Positions 49,578-64,000 of a stretch of DNA of 64,000 nt are shown in pieces (the stretch's first letter is position 1; each line of letters begins with the position of its first letter). The notes beneath the pieces were generated by a model. The model had not been told where the DNA came from. It saw only the letters and a list, made by a program, of their open reading frames with translations, and did not search any database. This DNA is from Lentinula raphanica (taxonomy: Eukaryota; Basidiomycota; Agaricomycetes; Agaricales; Omphalotaceae): the NCBI GenBank assembly GCA_027919835.1, contig JANVFP010000018.1, positions 496,001 through 560,000 on the forward strand. The letters are read 5' to 3'. A program made the translations under genes and the position numbers.

Positions 49578-49880
49578 ACGCGTTCATGTTGTATTCTGGT
49601 GTACAACTACTTTAAACACTATTTCTAAATCATCTGTATCGTTATTCCACTAGTATCCTGTCTACAATTATCATCAACTACGTGATGTTCATCGTTAACG
49701 ATCGAATGCCTGAGTGTACTGTGTCCGACGTCGTGCATTGAGCTCCGCCTCCTAAGTTTTCGAATCGAAATCAATCTTCGAAAGGCGCTCAGGTTTGTTC
49801 ACGTGGGAACAGGTATTACCGTCTCAACTTTCTCAAGTTCTAATTTCTCTTTCACTATCCACGTCCAGGCTGAACTGGAC
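49578..49880. other. Intergenic, H3 3' region and TIM21 leader
   Basis: About 300 bases carry no further gene. An ATG at 49803 (as GTG/ATG context) is in frame with TIM21 but gives a poorer presequence. Confidence 0.35.
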
Positions 49881-51191
49881 ATGTCGCTACTCTGTCGCCC
49901 CCATTCATGCTGCTCTTATCTATCGCGTGTCTGCAGAACACAGACCCCAATCCTACGACAAACACGAAAATATGCAACACATAAACATTCGCCTCATCCT
50001 TCTCAGTTGTCACAATCTCTTGATACTAAGTATCACCCTCTGAGGGACCAGAAGGTTGGACCATTTCAGATGGGCATGAACGAGTCTCCATTTGCTTCTC
50101 CGAAGCAGACAAAATGGGCTGATCTGAGTACTGGAGGCAAAAGTACGTACCATCTCCATTGTCGGACGCTGTTAACTCATTTCTCCCCAGTCAAGCGTAC
50201 GACTGCCAGAACCTCGAATCTCATAGTGATTGTCTTCGGCGCTGGGCTCACTGCTGTCCTACTGTACGCTGTAACGAGCGAGCTCTTTTCCAAGAATTCT
50301 CCTACAGTCCTATACGGCGAATGTTGCGAAAAGATCAAAGCTTCTCCGCAGGTCGGACGTCTCCCACCAAGTACATGGATATTCTGATGCTATGAACAGG
50401 TAGCAAAATACTTGCGTGGACCATTATCCTTCCATATGACTCCGCCTTCTGTTGAACGCCCCCGTGGAAGACAGCACCAAGTAGCTTCTCAAATATTCTT
50501 GGACTCGAATGGGCGCGAACGCATGATTATCAGTTTCTTCGTACAAGGGGGCTTGCATCAGTCGGATAAATCATACTATGATACTGTGACCAACTGGATA
50601 TCGGAGACGGTAAACCTCCTTCCAGAACTCACTGTGGACGATGCTATACAAGGAGTCCAAGAGCGTTCAGCTTATGCTTGGGAGAAATTTGTGCAATCGT
50701 TCAAATATCTTATTGGATCACCAACACCACGGCCTTCGGAATCATTAGCCCCCTCTCCTCTCGTCGAATCAACTCAAACAACTGGTACGGAAAGCACAAC
50801 TCAAAAATGGACCGGAATGTTTTCTTCACTAAGAAGGAATCGGAGTGATCATACAACAGAATCAGCTAGGTCATCAGAGGCTCCTGGTACGGTGTATACG
50901 GATGGAGAGGTCCATGCTGAATTTATACGGGTGTGTTCTGCGCCCAAATCATTCTCCCGATGTCGCTCATCCCATATCATGAACAGAATGACGACGGATA
51001 CTTCACATGTCGATACGTTTTCATCGATCTTCCAAGTTCGTTTCCACATCGCGTTTAACATCGTTCACTGCCCTGATCCCCTTCCAGATTCTCGTTCACG
51101 GAACTCATTACGGATATTTGTGGAACGGACAGCGGGTGTGAGAGAGAACGAACCAGTGTATCGGAGGTCTTCTTCGAATACCAAGCATTAA
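49881..51191 (+). CDS. TIM21: Mitochondrial import inner membrane translocase subunit TIM21
   Basis: TIM21 links the TOM complex to TIM23 during presequence import. The N-terminus MSLLCRPHSCCSYLSRVCR is basic, with a likely cleavage zone near QTRKYATH. A single membrane span follows (LIVIVFGAGLTAVLLYAVTS). The intermembrane-space domain contains GECCEKIKASPQVAKYLRGP, HQVASQIFLDSNGRERMIIS and FFVQGG. A less conserved Ser/Thr-rich insert lies near residues 250-310. The end joins FTCRYVFIDLPN across an intron (51031-51087) to SRNSLRIFVERTAGVREN. The usual tail VERT...ENEPV is present. Skipping that last intron would instead stop at FPHRV. Confidence 0.88.
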
Positions 51192-51352
51192 AATGAATCT
51201 AAAGTTCATACCCAACTCATCCGGACGAACGATCTATGAGTAAAATAGTTGTATTATAGTGAAGGCAAGTACAGTGAATGTTTGCTGCAAGTCCGGTGTG
51301 AATGAGATGAGAGGGTATGAACGACTGCGACGCCGCATTATGATAGCTTTGT

Positions 51353-51926
51353 TCACTGATCTCCAAAGAGCTTTTGGACGCGCTTGAGTATTGAATCCTT
51401 TGATGGGTCTGGACAAATCAAATCAAACGCGAAACGATAAGGTACTAGCCGGAAGGCCATACCATACGGATGATCCTTCGATGGTATCTCGAGGAGTGCA
51501 GGGAACGCCTGCTGGTATTTGTCAACTGTTGGGCGTATTCTCTCTGCGATCTAGCTCGGTCTAAGCTGTTAATACACAGTTGATGATTTGCGCGCGCGTA
51601 CATGTTGGTTTATGAGCAAGATCGCAATATCCTTTCGCTCCGTGAAATCTTGGAATGCAGCCTCTATCTGTGACACTTGAGTTTCTGCCAGCCTGAACGT
51701 CAAGGCGCATTCTGGTCATGGATTTTAGGTTCCTTACTTGAGTCCACGACTAAAAAGTTCTTCTTCTGTTGTTCGTTGACGTGCCCGATACCAGCTAATA
51801 GTAAACCAGTGATGGAATCCTGACAGTGATCAGTTCAGTTGACGAAGTTCAGCAAGAATATAGGCGTACCTCATCTCCAATTACTGCAAGCAGCTGCCTA
51901 TCCTTGAATGATACATTTGAGCTCAT
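51353..51926 (-). CDS. VMA7: V-type proton ATPase subunit F
   Basis: This is a small rotor/stalk subunit of the V1 sector that acidifies vacuoles. The exons spell [40 protein letters not shown] then [46 protein letters not shown] and PSKDHPY. The end is [12 protein letters not shown]. These match the family from start to end at its usual length of roughly 120 residues. Four short introns split the gene, which no single open frame reveals. The start codon is 100 bases from the preferred start of the divergent ECD gene. It is convergent with TIM21, 161 bases between stops. Confidence 0.9.
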
Positions 51927-52026
51927 GACTGTTAAAAGAATAGCGGGGGAGTTGTTTGGTCGAGTTTACCCCGCAAACAGTTTCTCCTTCTTGAAGTCAA
52001 CTTCCATCGGCGATCGCTTTCATTTC

Positions 52027-55013
<2,987 letters not shown>

Positions 55014-55161
55014 CACTTACTGCACAGATGTACATAGTCTATAGCTCTGTGAACGTTCGCGCCAGTTTGGCGCTTGATTAGCGCCCGTGTACATCTGATT
55101 CTAATTTCTCTCTCTCAATCTGCTCTCAATAACCTCATCCGTTCGAATCCAAACTATTATC

Positions 55162-55989
55162 ATGATTCATGCGGTCCTCATATGTCAGTCCCTCAAACGA
55201 ACACGAAGCTACACTGAGCTGAAATGAAGCCTTCACTATAGTCAACACATCGGGCGTGCCTCGTTTAACCAAGTTCTACACTCCTGTCCACCTATCGGTG
55301 CAAACCCTGGTTCAGAAGATCTTTTCCCTGGTCTATCCTCGACCTGCTACTCTGTGCAACTTCCTGGACGCCCCAGAGCTGGAGCCATTCCTTGCCCAGC
55401 AAGAGGAAGGAGAACGATGGCGTGTTGTCTATCGAAATTATGCTACATTATATTTCGTGTTCGTGATTGACGGTGCGGAGAGCGAGCTGGGGATATTGGA
55501 CTTGATCCAAGTATGTGAACAGCTGTTCTATCCCAAGGGCAAAACACGCCTGATACGTGTACTTCCAGGTCTTTGTGCAATCGCTTGACCGGGCATTTGA
55601 GAATGTCTGCGAGCTGGATCTTGTTTTCCATTTCGACGAGGTACGGATGAAGAGCCTGATTGGAGCTGATTGGATACAAATTTTCACACCATGTCTACAG
55701 GTACATCATATTCTTGCGGAAATCATTCAAGGCGGCTTAGTTCTCGAGACAAACGTGGACGAAATCGATGATTCCGGTACGTTTGCCTTTCTATCTACAG
55801 TATTCTCCGCATGGTCGCAATGGTCCAATATACACTCTCACAGTACAATTGGCTGCCAAGCTGAGAAGAGATTCGTATGCCTCATCGAATCCGCTAGCTT
55901 TGAGTAGCGGCTTGGCTCCACGAGGAGCAAATATGCAATCACCTTTTGGGTGGCTCACAGGTAAATTAACTGGCGTTGGTGCAAGATGA
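55162..55989 (+). CDS. APS3: AP-3 adaptor complex subunit sigma
   Basis: AP-3 sorts cargo from Golgi or endosome to the vacuole. Exon 1 encodes MIHAVLI and is joined across a GTCAGT intron to FNTSGVPRLTKFYTP. The longin-type sigma fold follows: VVYRNYATLYFVFVIDGAES, ELGILDLIQVFVQSLDRAFE, NVCELDLVFHFDEVHHILAE, then IIQGGLVLETNVDEID. The NVCELDLVFHFDEVHHIL block and the phrase ELGILDLIQVFV favour AP-3 over AP-1 or AP-2 sigma. The C-terminus extends past the fold with SSGLAPRGANMQSPFGWLTG, a tail of unknown role. Gene spacing to ECD is 148 bases. Confidence 0.9.
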
Positions 55990-56165
55990 GGTTTTCGCAA
56001 CAGTATACATTTCAAAACTAATAATACATAGAGAACATTGTACCCAGATTGTACTAGTCGTTTCATGTGCCAATCGTCAAGGAATTTTCTACCACTCCAC
56101 TGCGATTCGCAACTTGAGATTGCTTTAATTGGACAATGGAGCAGTACGTAGTTGAGCTTCCAGTT

Positions 56166-57315
56166 TCATGTAGTATTCTCAGAGGCCATGGCCATAGTGC
56201 CTGGATGTGATCCTTCATCAGCAACACGTCTGTCAATAACAAAGGAACATACGTTTTCTCTTCTTTTTACCGCCACCGGGAGCGGATTTTGGTGGCGGTT
56301 CCTGATTGACTGGTTTCGGAGACGGAACTCGGGATATAACTGGCGCAGGCGTAGCAGACATCCGATTGGCAGAAGACATGGCAACTGTTTCTGAAGTTAC
56401 ACTTTCGGTCATAGGCGCCAATGTTCTGGAAGCCAGAGAAGCAGAGGAGTGTGCTGCAGTAGCATGCATCGCATTCATGAGAAGAGAGTTGTTTTGGTGT
56501 CTTTTGGAAATGCCCGAACTTCCGGTAGCATTTTGCTTTGTTGGAGCCTCTGATAGACCATTGACTTCATTTGTGACTGTGCCTTCCTGCTTTTTGCCAG
56601 AGTCCTCGGCTAACGACGGGTCCACAATAGGCCAGACGAATCCCGTTCGAGGGGTATAATCAGGTCGGTGAGCTCGCAGAGATCCAAGGGTAGATTGGAT
56701 GGAGTACAGGGAAGTGAGCTACTCGCACTGAGCGGAAATAATAGACAGAATAGCGAAGTACATACCAAACGATTAGATAGAACCGTATATAGATCCGGCG
56801 ATTGGTATATTCGGTTATTTATGATGAAGAACACTGCTAGAGGCTTGACTTTCTAGACGAAATTCGCAAGTGAGGATACTGTGAGTGCAACGGATTCATT
56901 ACCGACCTTCTTCTGGAGATAGCCTTTCACGCTTGTGTATGATAAAGAAAGATGGAGGCTGGGCGTGTACGACTGCGAATTCAACACCGGTGAATCGTCT
57001 GAACGGTATCAGTTTGTACCCGCGATTCATTGACTGGATATTTCACAGACTTACTTGAGTTCTTCAGCCTCGTTCACGACAGAGGTCCCGGTATGGATGG
57101 TTTGCATGCGTAAGACTTGATTGTTGCTTTGCTTATCATAGAACATAGAAGTTGTGAAGTATTCAAAAACATTTTCACTGGTAAGCGGCCCATTTGCCTA
57201 GAAGGAATGAGAGGGGGAGATTGATATGATTTCGATGAGTTCACCTGAATCCATTCATGCCAAATGAAGAATCTATGGCTATAATCGTCTGGGGGTGAAG
57301 GTCTGTAACGTCCAT
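56166..57315 (-). CDS. MED6: Mediator complex subunit 6 (apparent one-base frameshift at the 5' end)
   Basis: MED6 belongs to the Mediator head module, which connects activators to RNA polymerase II. Conserved blocks are PDDYSHRFFIWHEWIQ, NVFEYFTTSMFYDKQSNNQ, FTGVEFAVVHAQPPSFFIIH then KRERLSPEE, and FFIINNRIYQSPDLYTVLSN. Later blocks are DYTPRTGFVWPI and LLMNAMHATAAHS, with a basic GGGKKKRKR tail. The ATG at 57315 opens MDVTDLHP, but the conserved block lies one base out of frame. The shift falls in a run of five C (GGGGG at 57291-57295 on the plus strand); six would join MDVTDLHP to PDDYSH. The last exon (ending MASENTT at 56166) needs an intron; without it the protein stops at 56233. Confidence 0.85.
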
Positions 57316-57561
57316 TGTAAAGTTTTTGAGAGTCCAGTGAGAGTCAAGGCCCAAGAAATAATAACATCCCACGTGGCTGAAATTGGTGTTTGCTTCTCAC
57401 CGCGGTCCGCGATTCAACCTCTCTAAGTAACCGTACACTTGGTTCGAGAAAAATGTGTGTATACCAGATTACTGTTTCTTTCCACTCCCCCGGTTCCCGT
57501 CTGACAATCAACATGGCCACCCTTTTCTTTCCATCACTCCTCAAATTTCCCTTTTTTTCTA

Positions 57562-59821
57562 ATGACTACTTCATCCAAGCCTAAGGGTGCCCTACTTGTT
57601 GCCCTTAGATCTGTGGCACATCATCTCAAGACCCATGTCGGTCTGGGCATAGTATGCGGAGTGGCTTACTTCGATCCGTACGCGCTCAAATGCCTCTTTG
57701 AAGCATATGATTACTTAACAGGATTTTCCGAACTGACAGAGGAAACTGGAGGTAATTCTTCCTTCTCTTGTCGCGCTGCACCGACTACAAGGATTCACTT
57801 CCGTCAGTGTCGATCTCCAGGCAGGGGCTAACTTCGGCTACAGGCCGATGCTTTTCGTGCTCCTGCTTTCTGGGCTGGGCGCGATGTTATTGCAGGTAAG
57901 TTACGGTAACAACATATTCTAATTACTCTAACTGCATTCATCTTAGACTTTGGCATGTAAATTGGGGTGTGTCACAGGAATAGGTGCGGCCTTTACTCAA
58001 TGTCAATCTACTTACATCCCGATGTTCATTAAAAAAAAAGACTTGGCCTCTCATTGTCGACTACTCCTTCATGACCATCCCACGCACCCTCGATTCGTGC
58101 GACGTATGATCATGTACCCTCTTTATATATGTGCGGAAATTGCCATCATCTCTACAGACCTAGCGGAGGTTCTAGGATCCGCTATTGGTATTTGTTTGAT
58201 CTTCCCCACTCTTCCACTGTGGATAGGCGTAGTTCTAACGGCACTGGACGTTTTTGTCTTCCTGCTGTTTTCCGATCCGTCCAGGGGACAAGGAAAACCA
58301 GTCAGAGTATTCGAACTGATTATCATGACGCTGGTGAGTCGCTTGTCGGCCCAAGCACTCACCATCAAATGCTATTCCGCTAGGTTTTCGCCGTCCTCGC
58401 CTGTTTCATAGTCCTACTTGTCCGAGTCCATCCACACTGGCCCGGTGTTTTTATGGGGTTCATTCCAGACAAGAACTTGTTTCAAAGTCATCCGAATGCT
58501 CTTTATGCCGGTAAGGTTATCAAGAGAAGCTGATCAAAGTGGGAAAAATTGACATCGTTATAGCGGTCGGGATCCTCGGAGCCACTATCATGCCTCATGC
58601 ACTTTTCCTAGGGTCCTTCCTTGCCACACAAGATCGGGAGGCCTTCCATACAGCAGCATCCATGGCTCTCCCTGGATCTCGAGATCATAAGAGGCTATCA
58701 AGTATGAAAACCTATGCCCTCAACCTCTTTCGTATTACTCCCGCCGATCGTGCAGCAGCAGCCAAAGACTACAGAACCAAATACGGGGTTCGAGAAAATA
58801 ATCCTCTTTCATTCATCCAGCAACATATCGTCCATATTGTCATCGACGTGTGTTCTAGTATCCTCGTCCTTGCTGTTCCCATTAATTCCGCGTGAGCGAA
58901 AAAGAAATTTTCAATGATCTGCTTTCCTGACATTCGGATTTAGAATTCTCATTCTTTCCGCTACTGTCTTCTTCAACCAATTACAATCAGAAGGCATGCA
59001 GGGAGTGCCAATTGGTTTGTTCGACGCGCATGCGCTGATTCATGCCCGTATCGGATCAGGTAAAATTTCCTTTTGCATGGGCGCAGCATTTCGTTATTCA
59101 GATTCACTTCCTCTCTATCTTAGGTTCGGCGTTTTTGTTCGCACTAGCACTCATAGCTGCAGGACAGTCTTCCAGTATTACTGCAACACTTGCGGGTCAA
59201 GTTGTTGGTGAGGGATTCATCGAATGGAGAGTCTCGGTATGATATTCTCATTGCTCTCTACTCAGGTCGTAAAATTCACACAGCACTTTTTAGCCATTTT
59301 TACGACGACTCTTGACCCGTTCAATTAGCCTTATCCCATCTATGGTCGTCGCTCTCGCCGTAGGACGCAACGGCATAGATAATCTGCTTGTCGTCTCACA
59401 GGTCGTTCTATCTGTGGTCCTCCCTTTCGTCGCATTCCCTCTCATCTACCTAACGTCTTCCGAGGTGGTGATGAGAGTACGCAAGCCTCCATCACCTCCG
59501 TTATCCGCCGAGACGAATATTCCTGAAACCACGTCCATTCACACAAGTGAAATCGCTGTAGCCCCGTCCGTAACTTCACTCCATACTGGCATTCAAGAAA
59601 ACGACATCGTAGAGCTATCTCGCGATCAGAGTGGAACGTCTCAGCAGAAATGTGAAATCGAAATGGAGGAAAAATCCAATGCTAGTGCTTTTGACGAGAA
59701 TATAGAATACATCGACTATAGCAATAGTCGACTCACGTCTATATGTGCGTACTTGGTCTGGACCGTAATCCTGATCACAAACGTATATACCATGGTCGCG
59801 CTAGGACTAGGCGATACATGA
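57562..59821 (+). CDS. SMF1: NRAMP-family divalent metal transporter
   Basis: This proton-coupled Mn2+/Fe2+ importer has about 11 membrane spans. TM1 is VGLGIVCGVAYFDP. The signature DPGNW is completed by a 12-base micro-exon (57740-57751) that supplies P-G-N-W and part of Ser, followed by VDLQAGANFGYRP. TM6 carries GILGATIMPHALFLGSFLAT with the metal-binding Met in MPH. Further blocks are PLYICAEIAIISTDLAEVLG, ALALIAAGQSSSITATLAGQ and VALAVGRNGIDNLLVVSQVV. The Asp and Asn of TM1 and the Met of TM6 are all present, so the metal site looks intact. A long hydrophilic loop with KPPSPPLSAETN precedes the last span (SICAYLVWTVILITNVYTMV). Confidence 0.92.
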
Positions 59822-61187
59822 TTGGGACATTTCTCTTGTACTAGTATGTGTATTTATCTCTCGACTATTAGCTTCTATTGGTTTGTCGGCACTCGCAATT
59901 GTACGAAATATATTTATTTTTTCAGAGTAAGACGATGTACTACATACTTGAAGTAGCTCTGTCGCAGTCGCAGGTGCCAACGCTTACCACTTAGGGGCCA
60001 TTTTGTAAGGGAGCCGCCGCTGCTGCCTGTATACCGTTTGAAGGCAGTCTAAAACATGTACCGAGTAGATCATTGTGGGAGGAGTCGAACCTTCCCTAAG
60101 TTACTAGCCAGACCGGAAAACATTGCACAATGGCAGCATGTTCACATTAAAATTCCACCAGAATTCCTTTGAGATATTTCCGGAATCACCTCAACTCCGT
60201 ACACGCTCCAGTGTATTAGACCTTTGTATGAATGAGGTTCTCAACCAATGCAAGAAACGAAATTGTCAGTTGATACGAATATATGGTTCAGCGATGCGTG
60301 CTATCGCTATCATGTAAACATCGAAAGGAAAATTGCTTCTATGAGTACTAAGGGATTTGTGTTCAAAGCCTGAACTTCGGGACCATATGGATTCGAAGGG
60401 AAGGAGCTCATTGGCTGAGAATAGCCAATGAGGCTTTGGAGTTCGACACACCAGTCGTTTCTCATTGGGGGAATTCACCATGAACGGATGTCGTAACTTG
60501 ACACTATACCACAAAGCCTCTAAACCCAAGGCAGCCCAAGGCTCGTTGAACCTCGTGTATACCGCGACGCAACTAGTTCAAATAACGATCGATGGGAATT
60601 GATACAAGAACTCTAGACTAAGTAAAGAAACTATCGACACAATGACAAGATAGACATAACATTAACCGAGACGAGTGCTGAGGGAGGGAAAGAGCAGGCT
60701 GTTGCAAAGAACTCGGAGGAAGTCAAATAACAAGAAGCATACTATAAAACGACAGATTGGACCAGACAGATACAGAGATGAATATATAGAGCAACAAAAA
60801 ACGACAAAGGAGTGTGTAGATCACGTTTCGTTAACGAAAGGTGATTTTTCAGCGCGAGATCGCGATCGTCGCTGGGCCCAGGAAAGCAGACAGGGAGACA
60901 CAGAAACATCATGGGTCTACGAATCAACTCCAAGGCGGTACGAAACACGATACAACGGATGACGCTCGGCGTGCCAAGTCCCGTGAGGTATACATACGTT
61001 AACGACGGAGCAGATTGTGCATGAAAGAGCCAGATAATATGTTACAGGACGGGCTTGCCAAACGAGAGTGGGGACCTTCGGCTGTGGAGCTGTGCTACAC
61101 ATGAGAAACACTGAAACAAAAGGAGTTTTTGGTATGACTGACGTACCCAAAGGAAAGAAATGCTGGGAGGCATTTCGGGGAGTGATT
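59822..61187. other. Intergenic, 1.37 kb
   Basis: No gene is recognised. The part near 60900-61187 is probably the 3' untranslated region of the zinc-finger gene. A GGTTCGACTCC box-B look-alike on the minus strand near 60090-60100 has no matching D-arm. Confidence 0.4.
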
Positions 61188-62290
61188 TCACTTGACTTTG
61201 TCGGCACAGTCGCAAGCGTTTCGTCCACCGATAGAACTCTTTCCGCAATTGTCGCACCAGGTGCGTCCTCCTTTGTCGACTCCAATCGATTTCTTCGAAG
61301 AGGCGGAGTGCGTTGAGGAACAGACAGATTCATCTCGATGTATGCTGATTAAATGACGACCGAGATCATGCTTACGGCTGAAAGAACGCCCACAGGCCCG
61401 ATGAGGACAGACATGGGGTTTCAGCCTGTTGGGGTCGTGCGTAGCCATGTGTGTTTTCAGATTGTATGCGCGCGCAAAGGCTACAGAAAAATTCGTCAAT
61501 GATGATCTGAATGAGAGAAAGAACAAAGGAACTTACCACGAGGACATACGTTGCACTTGTGTTTTTTGCGAGGATCGCCTTTGTACTCCTCGTCTGAAGG
61601 GGGCAAAGGAATAGAAGGGACAACTGGCAACTGGGTATTGACATGTCCTGGAGAAACAGCGACGCCGTAGTTTGCCAGCTGACTAGTGTAATAATCATTC
61701 ATGGAACTTCGAGTAGGACCGTAGTCAGAGAAGCTGCTACGAGGCATGTAAGATTTTGTGGAAACCTGACCACGGTTGGCAGGACTGCGAGGAGGCGTAG
61801 GCGGCAGATTGTTGGTAAATGCAGCGGTAGGATCTACGCTGTCCATTCCATTCAAAACCTGGACTTGAGCTTGTGCGCTCGCAAATGGATCTACAACGAT
61901 GCGTTGAAAGTCCATTTCGAAATCGAGAGGGACGGAATAATGAGAAGTCGTATGAGGCGAGAAGCTGTATAGGGATTCCGAGTGCGTAGAAAGCGAATCG
62001 TAAGCGGACTCGGATGAGACAGTCAATGTCGAAGGAGGTCCACAGGTAGGGGTATCAGAGCGTAGGAACTGGAAAGCATTATTTTCTACCGTTAAGAGGT
62101 CGAGGTTGATGTCCTCCAGACCAGCAAGTGCATCAAGATCGGACTCGAATTCATCAGGCAAGGGAGCTAGCGGGTCCGCAGAAGCGTGGTAGGAGAAGTC
62201 AAAAGCCTGGTGGTAATGCTGCTGCTGTTGGCGTTTATATAAGTCATATTGACTTGGAGCAGCAGTATAAGCAGCATGGTCTGTAGACAT
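61188..62290 (-). CDS. C2H2 zinc-finger transcription factor (Crz1-like fingers)
   Basis: The N-terminal 240 residues (start MSTDHAAYTAAPSQYDLYKR) are Gln/Ser/Pro-rich and acidic in places, fitting an activation region. Two classical fingers follow, the first split by an intron near 61480-61535: KCNVCPRAFARAYNLKTHMA then TH, and HVCPHRACGRSFSRKHDLGR then HLISIH. The linker NRLKPH and the R-x-HDL-x-RH helix resemble Crz1/Ace-type fungal regulators, but finger likeness does not fix the target genes. A short C-terminal Cys-rich tail (TWCDNCGKSSIGGRNACDCA) could bind zinc as well. No calcineurin-docking motif was identified with confidence. Confidence 0.85.
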
Positions 62291-62591
62291 GTTGATGTTG
62301 TTGATGTTGTTGACAGACGAGTCGATTGGTGTGAATTGGTGTAAGTTGTCCTACTTGGAGAGTTCAAGGCTATTAGAGGAACCTCCAAAAGCTGTAAAAC
62401 CCACTCCGCAGCAACGTTCCCACGATAATTTGATCTGATCAATGATCAAAAATAATAGGTTTTATATTTGTTTTGCTTCGACGGCCGCCGGTAACATCTA
62501 GGCCGCGTTCTGCCGCACTATCGGCATGTTCTAAATATAATTGATCCGCCGTTACGCGCGTCGAAAAAAAACATTGTCTACAACAGCATAT
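62291..62591. other. Intergenic, zinc-finger gene promoter
   Basis: Nothing gene-like was seen. The GATCTGATCAATGATCAAAA stretch near 62432 is AT-rich. Confidence 0.35.
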
Positions 62592-62682
62592 AGCCCACCG
62601 CGAGGGTCGAACTCGCAGCCTTCAGATCAAGACACAACCCGCCTTAAAAGTCTGACGCTCTATCCGATTGAGCTAGGCGGGC
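62592..62682 (-). tRNA. tRNA-Lys (anticodon UUU) with intron
   Basis: Acceptor GCCCGCC pairs with GGTGGGC (one G-U). The D-stem is GCTC/GAGC. The anticodon stem TCAGA/TCTGA encloses the loop C-TTTTA-A, giving anticodon TTT. The T-arm is GCGAG-TTCGACC-CTCGC. An intron of about 17 bases (starting AGGCGGG) lies one base 3' of the anticodon, the standard eukaryotic position. All stems pair, so the gene should be functional. Confidence 0.9.
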
Positions 62683-62793
62683 TTGAAATATAACTCAAAT
62701 TGGCCCTATCCCATTCAAGGCCACAAAGGCAATGCGCTTGTCAATGTACACTATCACTACAACAAACATTGGTCAAGGAGATCAACACAATAT

Positions 62794-64000
<1,207 letters not shown>

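Noticed and set aside
51925..51927. Upstream ATG of the ECD frame that overlaps the VMA7 start in the palindrome CATG
   Set aside because: Two genes starting on the same four bases is unlikely, and the ECD family start MEIFNR at 52027 fits better.
60045..60125. tRNA-like box B (GGTTCGACTCC) on the minus strand with complementary CATTGTG/CACAATG ends
   Set aside because: No D-arm or anticodon stem can be drawn and the T-stem has a mismatch, so it is not a supportable tRNA.

Overview
The window looks like nuclear DNA of a mushroom-forming basidiomycete (Agaricomycetes-type). Genes lie densely on both strands and are broken by many short GT-AG introns of about 50-60 bases. The families are eukaryotic and fungal: a TIS11-type CCCH protein, a DHA2 drug:H+ antiporter, a class III GH18 chitinase, CK2, MCM5, an intron-containing tRNA-Lys and others. 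I assigned products by rebuilding exons by eye and matching motifs I know. No search or alignment program was run.

Layout. 1-4576 (+): 3' half of a Blm10/PA200 proteasome-activator gene, cut by the window edge. 4.8-5.5 kb: a DUF7770-like protein. 5.7-7.9 kb: a divergent pair, a HIT hydrolase and the translin partner TRAX. 8.1-10.3 kb: a large unrecognised membrane protein. 10.5-13.5 kb: a RING E3 ligase and a low-complexity hypothetical protein. 13.5-16.2 kb: gene-poor, with one tRNA-like relic. 16.2-17.9 kb: a WRN-type 3'-5' exonuclease. 18.3-20.8 kb: a secreted chitinase with two binding modules. 21.4-23.7 kb: divergent CK2 alpha and a SET protein. 23.8-25.6 kb: a mitochondrial DnaJ. 26.7-29.5 kb: an MFS transporter. 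30.3-31.9 kb: choline/ethanolamine kinase. 32.6-35.0 kb: a tandem CCCH RNA-binding protein. 35.0-38.1 kb: gene-poor, with a MITE-like inverted-repeat element. 38.1-46.0 kb (-): a second, complete Blm10/PA200 gene.

46.2-64 kb is packed with housekeeping genes: an AIM18-like protein, a PhyH-type dioxygenase, histone H3, TIM21, V-ATPase subunit F, ecdysoneless/SGT1, AP-3 sigma, Mediator subunit 6, an NRAMP metal transporter, a C2H2 factor, tRNA-Lys and MCM5 (cut by the right edge).

Several genes form tight divergent pairs with 80-200 bases between start codons: HIT/TRAX, CK2/SET, Blm10-2/AIM18 and VMA7/ECD. These suggest shared promoters. Mitochondrial import and folding (TIM21, DnaJ, AIM18-like) and cell-cycle chromatin functions (H3, MCM5) recur, but the window is not a metabolic cluster.

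The most notable observations are: two Blm10 paralogues facing each other about 33.5 kb apart, both with the gate-opening YYA tail built across an intron at the same codon position; an NRAMP gene whose DPGNW signature sits on a 12-base micro-exon; a Mediator 6 gene with an apparent one-base loss in a C run at its start; a histone H3 with one extra residue beside K27; and a candidate MITE.
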